This document shows positions 34,873-35,832 of a stretch of DNA of 35,832 bases, piece by piece. Within the stretch, counting starts at the first letter, position 1; every line of letters starts with the position of its first letter. Position numbers and translations under genes: made by a program. This DNA is from Bacteroidia bacterium (GTDB taxonomy: Bacteria; Bacteroidota; Bacteroidia; Bacteroidales; Azobacteroidaceae), in contig BNTT01000017.1 in the NCBI GenBank assembly GCA_025996815.1, positions 1 to 35,832 of the forward strand. Direction: 5' to 3'. A model generated the notes under the pieces. It worked only from the letters and a program-made list of their open reading frames with translations. It was not told where the DNA came from and made no database searches.

Positions 34873-35832
34873 TTAAAAAATAATTTTTGCTGTTTGCTTG
34901 CCTGTTCGTAATATATAGACTCCGGTCGGATAATCAGATACATTGATTTCCGTTTGGAAGCCGGTGACTTGGTAGGTACGGATTAATGTGCCTGAAATAC
35001 TGTATATACCGACCAACGGCGAATCTTCCCACTTGGCATTCTTCACAGTAATGTGGTCATGAGCGGGATTGGGATACACCTTTAAGACAGACTCCGAACT
35101 GAGTGTCGGAAGTTGAGTGCCGGCGCAATCCAAGGGATAGCTAATTTCAAGGATATAATCTTTGGTTGGCATGTTTTCCGGCGGCATAACATGAATGGTA
35201 AATCGATTTACTCCCGGCTTGAGTTCAACCGGCATCATTACCGGCTTGCCATCGGCATAAATTTCTGAAGTGCAATACTTCGAGATGCTTGGGATGATAT
35301 TTACCTCATTTTCGCTGCAAAGAGCGGTATAATTCATGACGTCTTTGCTTGGCACTCCTCTACCATTGATTAGGACAGAGTATAGGGTCGGGGCGTAATC
35401 ACGTATGACATCTACCGTGTAGGATTTAGTCGTTGTTCCATCTTGCGCCATCACAGTGATTGTGAAGAGATTATTCCCTTCCGCCAGCCGTTTTTCGAGC
35501 GGATTATTCAGAATGACGGCGTTACAGTCGTTTGTGATTCCCGATAGATGGATTTTTTGAATGTCGCTGGTTACATGCAGTGAATAATCGAGTGTATTCG
35601 TATTAAATGCCGGTGTGAGTGTGCCCGCATCGGAAACGATGCTGCTTAAACCGGCGTCGCTTGATTGGGCAGCCGATGTAACCACGCCGGGAAATATTTT
35701 TGGTCCGGCGGCTGCCATAATAGCAGCATCTTGCGAATCGTTGTTACGAATCGTGTTGTCATGCGCATTCTGGTCGCCGAGATGGCTTTGCTCGCGTACC
35801 CCTTCTGCACTGAAAAGCGAATTGAAAACATT
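34873..35832 (-). CDS. C-terminal part of a beta-helix protein with cadherin-like repeats and T9SS tail (5' end outside window)
   Basis: The open frame continues in frame to the right edge (319 codons plus stop), so the Met at 35718 is internal. Upstream of that Met the translation reads NVFNSLFSAEGVREQ, matching the beta-helix of the 22796-25333 product. Then follow two cadherin-like beta-sandwich units and a T9SS sorting domain (LKVYPNPAHD, YPTGVYILRTG). It is a close paralogue of that protein: most of the shared region looks over 90% identical at DNA level, but the last 50 or so residues differ clearly. Surface or secreted enzyme, probably GH141-like as its twin. Ends 24 bp from the convergent neighbour. 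Confidence 0.88.
   Translation of the reverse strand, partial: NVFNSLFSAEGVREQSHLGDQNAHDNTIRNNDSQDAAIMAAAGPKIFPGVVTSAAQSSDAGLSSIVSDAGTLTPAFNTNTLDYSLHVTSDIQKIHLSGITNDCNAVILNNPLEKRLAEGNNLFTITVMAQDGTTTKSYTVDVIRDYAPTLYSVLINGRGVPSKDVMNYTALCSENEVNIIPSISKYCTSEIYADGKPVMMPVELKPGVNRFTIHVMPPENMPTKDYILEISYPLDCAGTQLPTLSSESVLKVYPNPAHDHITVKNAKWEDSPLVGIYSISGTLIRTYQVTGFQTEINVSDYPTGVYILRTGKQTAKIIF
35028..35747 (-). repeat. Paralogous DNA segment, copy 2
   Basis: Partner of the segment at 22954-23670. Similarity falls sharply on the left at about 35028, within the sorting domain, and is lower but still present to the right, up to the window edge. Confidence 0.85.

Noticed and set aside
34873..35718. A 281-residue protein starting at the Met at 35718
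   Set aside because: The frame stays open to the window edge and the upstream translation matches the paralogue, so the Met is internal.

Overview
The window looks like a glycan-utilisation locus from a Bacteroidetes genome, probably order Bacteroidales. Evidence: an adjacent SusC/SusD pair, lipoprotein glycoside hydrolases, promoters of the Bacteroidetes type (TAnnTTTG at -7), and C-terminal type IX secretion (T9SS) sorting domains on three secreted beta-helix proteins. The sorting domains point to a T9SS-bearing lineage rather than a typical human-gut Bacteroides; I cannot name a genus. I see no tRNA, rRNA, CRISPR array or insertion sequence.

Layout. Bases 1-5349 hold, on the minus strand, SusD (C-terminus cut off by the window edge) and SusC, preceded by an unusual 356-bp leader with a 47-nt TG/CA dinucleotide tract. 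Bases 5349-17827 are a tight nine-gene minus-strand run: cysteine hydrolase-ThuA fusion, two tandem Gfo/Idh/MocA oxidoreductases, a small membrane-anchored unknown, a T9SS beta-helix protein, a GH29 fucosidase lipoprotein, a RhaM-type mutarotase, a FucP-type permease and a GH63-like hydrolase. Bases 17923-22675 hold a second minus-strand operon: GH29, glycyl radical enzyme (GRE), GRE activase. Bases 22796-25333 (minus) encode a GH141-like beta-helix T9SS protein. Bases 25571-30714 (plus) are a GH95-GH3 lipoprotein operon. Then come an apparently unrelated AAA ATPase/PD-(D/E)XK gene, a beta-helix/PDZ protein (plus), and the C-terminal part of a close paralogue of the 22796-25333 gene (minus), cut by the right edge.

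How they fit. Outer-membrane and secreted enzymes would free L-fucose-like and xylose-like sugars, SusCD would import oligosaccharides, exported fucosidases would trim them, and mutarotase plus permease would bring in the 6-deoxy-sugar. The most interesting observation is a conserved promoter cassette of about 70 bp in front of three transcription units: the nine-gene operon, the GH29-GRE-activase operon and the GH95-GH3 operon. It has two direct repeats of AAAGTCGNTTTTTTACAA at 21-bp period (one copy degenerate in one site), then a conserved spacer and a TAnnTTTG box. This ties the GRE to the fucosidase regulon. The GRE has the C-terminal glycyl-radical loop and a dedicated activase, but its active-site cysteine context (GCQWYC) lacks the GCxE motif of known GRE dehydratases and lyases. 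Its reaction is therefore unknown.

Several specificity residues also differ from classical fucose enzymes: Val for His in one GH29, Thr at the GH95 discriminating position, and Pro for the essential Asp46 of FucP. The true substrate may be a relative of L-fucose, such as L-galactose or a modified deoxy-sugar. That last step is inference.
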